Shown here piece by piece: positions 51,472 to 55,203 of a stretch of DNA of 55,203 bases. A program made the position numbers and the translations under genes. Source of the stretch: an uncultured Sulfurovum sp. (lineage in GTDB: Bacteria > Campylobacterota > Campylobacteria > Campylobacterales > Sulfurovaceae); NCBI GenBank assembly GCA_902727915.1, contig CACVAU010000002.1, positions 1 through 55,203 on the forward strand, read 5' to 3'. The first letter of the stretch is position 1, and the number at the start of each line of letters is the position of its first letter. Below the pieces are notes generated by a model, which did not search any database, had not been told where the DNA came from, and saw only the letters and a program-made list of their open reading frames with translations.

Positions 51472-52731
51472 CTACAACTCAAACTGTAACAAAATTTTAT
51501 AAAGAGAATAAGCATCTTCTGTTCCTGCTAACTCACGAATAGAATGCATGGCATAAGTAGGAAGTCCCACATCAAGTGTTTCTATACCTAACCTTGTCGC
51601 TGTAATTGGTCCAATGGTCGAACCACAGCCCATGTCTGAACGGGTTACAAACTGCTGATATGACTCACCTGCCTTACTGGCTACATTCATAAACTTTGAA
51701 ATGGTTGTGGTATTTGAAGCATAACGTTGATTTGAATTTACCTTTATCACCACACCCTTATTAATATATGGACTATGATTTTTGTCATGTTTATCAGCAT
51801 AATTAGGATGAATAGCATGTGCATTGTCAGCACTTATCATGATGGAAGTTCTTATCATTTTCATGTATTCATCATAATCACTGTACATTCTCTTAAGGGT
51901 GTTTTCTAAAAAACTTCCAGCAGCCCCAGCAGTTGACGCTGAACCTACCTCTTCATGGTCACTGGCAATTAATAACATTGGTTTCTCATTGGAAATAGAA
52001 CAGATACTAAGCAATCCAACATAACACGACAATAAATTATCTAATCGTGCAGAAGCAATAAAATCATCTCTCAACCCTACAAAAGATGCTTTTTGTGTAG
52101 CATAAAAACTAAGTTCAGAGGCATAAACCTCTTTCACATCTCTAATCTCATTTTTTTCTAACTGCCATTTTATAAACGCTTCAAAATCAAAATCTTCATT
52201 GGTACTAAGAATGGGAGAAATGTCTGTCTGTTTATTAACCGTCCGTTCTTCATTGGCTTGTCTATCCAAATGAATGGCAAGTGATGGAATAATGGCAATG
52301 GATTTTTTTACATCTATAAGTGTCTCTTTAATGTTCTCTTTCGCATCTAAATAAGAAACTTTTCCAGCTAAGGATAAATCTCTATCAAACCAAGGATTTA
52401 ATAGTAAGCCTCCATAAGGCTCTACAGCAAACTTAACAACCCCATGCTCTTTCATAATGGGATTGGGTTTTAATCTCAAATTAGGTGAATCTGTATGTGA
52501 ACCTATCATGGTATAGGCTTTCTCTTTTGGATAAGTAAATGCAATTATAGAAGAGTCATTTCGTGTTACAAAATATTTTTCACCTTCTTCTAAACACCAT
52601 GCCTCTGCTTCATTTAATTCTTTAAATCCTGCATTTTCTAACATCATACTCATGTTTTTTGTCACATGAAAAGGGGTTGGTGAGGCATCTAAAAAACCTA
52701 ATAGTCCTTCATTAAAATCATTTTTATTCAT
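51472..52731 (-). CDS. M18-family metalloaminopeptidase
   Basis: A 419-residue protein of the M18 (aspartyl aminopeptidase-like) family. FLDASPTPFHVTKNM, IGSHTDSPNLRLKPNP (metal His and Asp), VAIHLDRQANE-type SLAIHLDRQANEE, IASDHEEVGSASTAGAAGSFLE (metal Glu, catalytic Glu) and YAMHSIRELAGTEDAY (last metal His) are all in place. It is cytosolic and removes N-terminal acidic or neutral residues. It is the last gene of the ruvX-tlpA-like-pepM18 run, 11 bp after its neighbour. Confidence 0.93.
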   Translation of the reverse strand: MNKNDFNEGLLGFLDASPTPFHVTKNMSMMLENAGFKELNEAEAWCLEEGEKYFVTRNDSSIIAFTYPKEKAYTMIGSHTDSPNLRLKPNPIMKEHGVVKFAVEPYGGLLLNPWFDRDLSLAGKVSYLDAKENIKETLIDVKKSIAIIPSLAIHLDRQANEERTVNKQTDISPILSTNEDFDFEAFIKWQLEKNEIRDVKEVYASELSFYATQKASFVGLRDDFIASARLDNLLSCYVGLLSICSISNEKPMLLIASDHEEVGSASTAGAAGSFLENTLKRMYSDYDEYMKMIRTSIMISADNAHAIHPNYADKHDKNHSPYINKGVVIKVNSNQRYASNTTTISKFMNVASKAGESYQQFVTRSDMGCGSTIGPITATRLGIETLDVGLPTYAMHSIRELAGTEDAYSLYKILLQFEL

Positions 52732-52742
52732 TATTCTCTCTT

Positions 52743-53255
52743 CTATTTTATTAGTGCTAAACGTGCTTTTAATCCAAGCGTGGTGCTATAGCCTACTTCA
52801 GTGAATTTTAACTCACCTTTTGGGTTGTAAATAAGGGTTGTGGGATAAACAGCAATATTAAACTTAGTAGCCAAAGCCCCTTGGGCATCATTAATCACTT
52901 TAAAATCTAATTTGTGTTCGTCCATATATTGAGCTAACTCGGCATTAGTACCTGAATTAACAGCAATCGTTATGACATTATGTGCATCAGACAAGGCTTG
53001 AATATTATCAGCTTCCAACCTACAGGTTGGACACCAAGTTCCCCAAAAATGAACAACTAAAGTCTCCTCTTTATAATCAAAAAATTCTATGGCCTGATTG
53101 TTTATATCACGTAACTCATAGGCATAAATATTTTCCTTTATCTCAGGTTGACGAATAAAGTTAATCACTTGTGAAATAATAAATAGCAATACCAAAGTCG
53201 TTACAATTTCTTTGATAATGCGTTTAAGTGTCCACGGTTCTTTAACCTTACTCAT
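52743..53255 (-). CDS. TlpA/ScsD-like membrane-anchored thioredoxin
   Basis: A 170-residue protein with one membrane helix (about 17-34) and a periplasmic thioredoxin domain. VVHFWGTWCPTCRLEADNI carries C75-x-x-C78, and KFNIAVYPTTLIYNPKGEL supplies the cis-proline. It should reduce or oxidise periplasmic thiols, as in cytochrome c maturation. The ATG at 53255 overlaps the ruvX stop (ATGA); an in-frame TTG two codons earlier is less likely. Confidence 0.88.
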   Translation of the reverse strand: MSKVKEPWTLKRIIKEIVTTLVLLFIISQVINFIRQPEIKENIYAYELRDINNQAIEFFDYKEETLVVHFWGTWCPTCRLEADNIQALSDAHNVITIAVNSGTNAELAQYMDEHKLDFKVINDAQGALATKFNIAVYPTTLIYNPKGELKFTEVGYSTTLGLKARLALIK

Positions 53256-53635
53256 AACCAACGTTCCAATATTATTTTAGCAGCAATAGAATCTATTTTC
53301 CCATCTCTTTTATGTCTAAAAACACCCTGAGTTAAGGACTTGGCTTCTAGCGACGAACCTTGCTCATCTTGATAGGCTATGGCAATATTTTCCAGTGCTA
53401 ATAAAGAAACAAAATGTTTGATACGTCGCTCCATCTCTTCTTCAGAGGAACCACCCTTTGGAAGCCCAACAATAAGCTTCTCTATCTCCCATTCTTGTAA
53501 AAATGACTTTAAATCTCGTGCAGCTTGATTTCTGTTTTGTCGTAAAATGGCATCTTTAGGAAATACAATCTTTCCATCCAGACAAATTGCCACACCTATT
53601 CGTTTTAATCCTACATCTATACTCGCTATTTTCAT
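53252..53635 (-). CDS. ruvX: Putative pre-16S rRNA nuclease / Holliday junction resolvase-like RuvX (YqgF)
   Basis: A 127-residue RNase H-fold protein: KIASIDVGLKRIGVAIC (first acidic residue), LIVGLPKGG, IAYQDEQGSSLEAKSL (catalytic Glu) and KIDSIAAKIILERWL (final Asp). The family processes the 16S rRNA 5' end in E. coli. Translation from ATG 53635 gives the canonical N-terminus; a frame extending 48 bases upstream runs into the neighbour's promoter. TATGCT stands 5 nt before the ATG with no ribosome-binding site. Confidence 0.9.
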   Translation of the reverse strand: MKIASIDVGLKRIGVAICLDGKIVFPKDAILRQNRNQAARDLKSFLQEWEIEKLIVGLPKGGSSEEEMERRIKHFVSLLALENIAIAYQDEQGSSLEAKSLTQGVFRHKRDGKIDSIAAKIILERWL

Positions 53636-53704
53636 AGGAAAGCATACACTAATAGTCCACAATTTTTTCTTATAGTCGAGCATAATTATGTCAAAGGATT
53701 AAGT

Positions 53705-54550
53705 ATGCAAAAAATCATTCTAGTCTCTACACTACTAGCCTCTTCTCTTCTTGCTGATAAGACGTTAGGAACCAAGATTTCTGTGGCTTCGGCTGAAGAA
53801 ACCATTCTACAAGAACCTCTAAGGACAAGGGTCAATACAAACCAACAAGCTCAAAATCTACCAAATCAGCAAGAAAATAATACCCAACAATTAACCACAC
53901 GTGTCACGCCTGAAAACATCAAAAAAAGTTTTAAAGCTGATCATCATCGTTATGACAAACGTTATAGTAATTTTGATTATGACCAACATGGCTACTATAA
54001 TAATGATGGCTATTACTACGGTTATTATAATACACGTGGCTACTTCTTTAATAACATTTTCTTCTCTTATAACCGTAACTACAGTTATAACGACCGACAT
54101 TATAGACGTGGTTTTTTTAGATATGGACACCGTCATTATCGGCAATATATACACCATGCTTTTAATAATTGGAATCGTACCCATGCCTATCGTAGCCCTA
54201 ATGTCATTGTACGTGGTCACTACTATGACCGGGCCTACTATCCAAGACGTGTTCAAAACCATCACTATCGTTCAAATCATACTGCTTCTAATCATAATAT
54301 CAGACAACCTAGAACGCACCATTATAATAACCATCGCACCCCAGCAAGAATGAATCTTAATAGAAGAAACAGTCAAGCACATCGTGCCAATAATCAGCAA
54401 CGTAATAACACTCGCATGAATACAAATCGTAATACACACAATTATAGAAGCAATACTTACAGAAATAATACTCAAAATCACATGAGAAGAGGTCAAGCAA
54501 GAATGACCACACGAGGTTCTTCTAATAGACACATGGGCAGGTCAAGATAA
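53705..54550 (+). CDS. Secreted low-complexity protein rich in Tyr, Asn, His and Arg
   Basis: A 281-residue protein with signal peptide MQKIILVSTLLASSLLA. Residues about 20-75 are Gln/Asn/Thr-rich, and about 78-165 are aromatic (YYYGYYNTRGYFFNN, RHYRRGFFRYGHRHYRQY). The last 100 residues are Arg/Asn/His-rich (MNLNRRNSQAHRANNQQRNN and similar). It is strongly basic, without cysteines, and likely disordered apart from a possible core. It might bind nucleic acid, metal or polyanionic surface polymers, but no function is known to me. AAAGGA precedes the ATG; divergent from ruvX. Confidence 0.65.
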   Translation: MQKIILVSTLLASSLLADKTLGTKISVASAEETILQEPLRTRVNTNQQAQNLPNQQENNTQQLTTRVTPENIKKSFKADHHRYDKRYSNFDYDQHGYYNNDGYYYGYYNTRGYFFNNIFFSYNRNYSYNDRHYRRGFFRYGHRHYRQYIHHAFNNWNRTHAYRSPNVIVRGHYYDRAYYPRRVQNHHYRSNHTASNHNIRQPRTHHYNNHRTPARMNLNRRNSQAHRANNQQRNNTRMNTNRNTHNYRSNTYRNNTQNHMRRGQARMTTRGSSNRHMGRSR

Positions 54551-54599
54551 AAAATAAGTTTATTTAAGTAAAATTCAGCATATTAATTAAGGGATCACA

Positions 54600-55124
54600 A
54601 TGAAAAAAAATTCATTTATCTTGGTAGCTTTGCTACTCTTAGGTATGGGGCAAAGCCATGCAAGTTCTGTCAACAATCAAATATTTTCTGTCGATAATAA
54701 AGATGGTAAAATAACAGCTAAAACAATAGAAAAAGCTTTTAATGGCGCTGGTGTCACCGTAGATGTTAACAATAACATGAATTCTATTTTTGAAAAAAGA
54801 TATAAAAAAACACACCATCAAGCTTATAACTTAGCCATCTTTTCTAACAATGAATTGGTCACAAAACTCATGAAAAAGTATCCTAAAATAGGACTTATTA
54901 CCCCTTTGTCGATGTCAATTTATTCTAATGATAAAACAAATACTATTAACATCTCTACACTCTCCTTAAAAGGAATGGCAAGGGTTACAGATATTCCTGA
55001 AGACAACCCTCACTTAATAGCCTATGCTGATATTGTAGATAAAGCCTTAAAAAGTGCGCTACCAAAAGGGAAGTATGTAGTCAAGCATGAAAAACCAATA
55101 AAACCCCTATACTTAGTCATTTAA
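54600..55124 (+). CDS. Secreted protein, possibly DUF302-like
   Basis: A 174-residue protein with a signal peptide (MKKNSFILVALLLLGMGQSHA). The mature alpha/beta region (ITAKTIEKAFNGAGVTVDVN, YNLAIFSNNELVTKLMKKYP, IGLITPLSMSIYSN) resembles DUF302-type proteins, which share an alternating helix-strand unit and a small-molecule-like pocket. The match is by eye. AAGGG precedes the ATG, 49 bp after the Tyr/Asn-rich protein gene. Confidence 0.6.
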   Translation: MKKNSFILVALLLLGMGQSHASSVNNQIFSVDNKDGKITAKTIEKAFNGAGVTVDVNNNMNSIFEKRYKKTHHQAYNLAIFSNNELVTKLMKKYPKIGLITPLSMSIYSNDKTNTINISTLSLKGMARVTDIPEDNPHLIAYADIVDKALKSALPKGKYVVKHEKPIKPLYLVI

Positions 55125-55138
55125 AGCCAATAATACGG

Positions 55139-55144
55139 TATAAT
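55139..55144 (+). promoter_or_regulatory. -10 box at the right edge
   Basis: CGGTATAATTTCG lies about 44 nt before a possible ATG at 55188 of a gene that runs off the window (MDKKM…). Confidence 0.45.
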
Positions 55145-55189
55145 TTCGACCATAAACCCCAAAGAAACAACTAAGTTTCTGGTCGAAAT
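55143..55189. repeat. Interrupted inverted repeat overlapping the promoter and start codon
   Basis: ATTTCGACC (55143-55151) and GGTCGAAAT (55181-55189) are perfect 9-bp arms. Between them AGAAAC (55163-55168) pairs with GTTTCT (55175-55180). The outer left arm overlaps the -10 box and the right arm overlaps the ATG at 55188. Confidence 0.6.
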
Positions 55190-55203
55190 GGATAAAAAAA
55201 TGC

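Noticed and set aside
53636..53683. A longer N-terminus for RuvX
   Set aside because: RuvX proteins begin close to the MKIASIDVG segment, and the extension would overlap the promoter of the divergent gene.
53891..54532. Three long overlapping frames inside the Tyr/Asn-rich gene
   Set aside because: They are isoleucine/threonine/valine-rich shadows of the repetitive codons of the real gene, with no ribosome-binding sites.

Overview
The window comes from an AT-rich chromosome of a Campylobacterota (Epsilonproteobacteria) member, probably a free-living Sulfurimonas/Sulfurovum-like lineage. The strongest pointer is the block rppH-lysC-hobA-holB-folP, divergent from hemW-tatB-tatC-queA. It contains HobA, a DnaA-binding protein known only from this phylum, and from memory it matches the Campylobacter jejuni order around folP, lysC, tatB and tatC. 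The membrane-anchored MurF, the short HolB, the N-terminally long FolP and the tlyA-ribF pair agree. No rRNA, tRNA or CRISPR array was seen.

Layout. (1) 1-10.3 kb is an accessory/defence island around the helicase gene hrpB. It holds a RAYT (REP-associated tyrosine transposase) with its GGGGTCAG-type repeats, a PD-(D/E)XK nuclease gene bracketed by an inverted repeat, a truncated PIN gene and tandem repeats. It also holds a Phd/RelE-type toxin-antitoxin pair, a Septu-like AAA ATPase + HNH pair whose ATPase carries extra TPR repeats, a VapBC-like pair with a near-perfect operator, and a HigBA-like pair. (2) 10.3-14.1 kb is an unusual two-gene unit: a large membrane protein and a class A PBP-like protein whose catalytic motifs look eroded. 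(3) 14.3-19 kb carries a nucleotidyltransferase, hemolysin III, a polysaccharide deacetylase, a rhodanese, RibF and TlyA. (4) 19.2-24.9 kb is a complete type I restriction-modification operon, hsdM-hsdS-hsdR. (5) 24.9-29.7 kb carries small membrane proteins, a P-loop-less FtsK-like protein with PpnP, two lipoproteins and a coiled-coil periplasmic protein. (6) 29.7-37.6 kb is the conserved core block (folate, replication, lysine, Tat, queuosine); its TatC has a long extra periplasmic segment. (7) 37.6-46 kb carries a membrane-anchored endonuclease I fused to a ricin-type lectin, an ankyrin protein and a thiol-redox group (thioredoxin-like protein, DsbD, a DUF255 protein without its cysteines), plus CvfB and lipoproteins. 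(8) 46-55.2 kb carries ExbB/ExbD, MurF, secreted or envelope proteins of unknown function, an M18 aminopeptidase, a TlpA-like protein, RuvX and a Tyr/Asn/His/Arg-rich secreted protein.

How the genes work together. Housekeeping genes sit in tight, often overlapping operons. Accessory genes fill the gaps between them, notably the hsd operon lying between tlyA and folP, which are only a few genes apart in C. jejuni. Several genes (hrpB, the nucleotidyltransferase, the SH3-SPOR protein) have a consensus -10 box only 6-9 nt before the ATG and no Shine-Dalgarno, which suggests leaderless mRNAs. All functional calls rest on reading the sequence and recalled family motifs; no database search was run.
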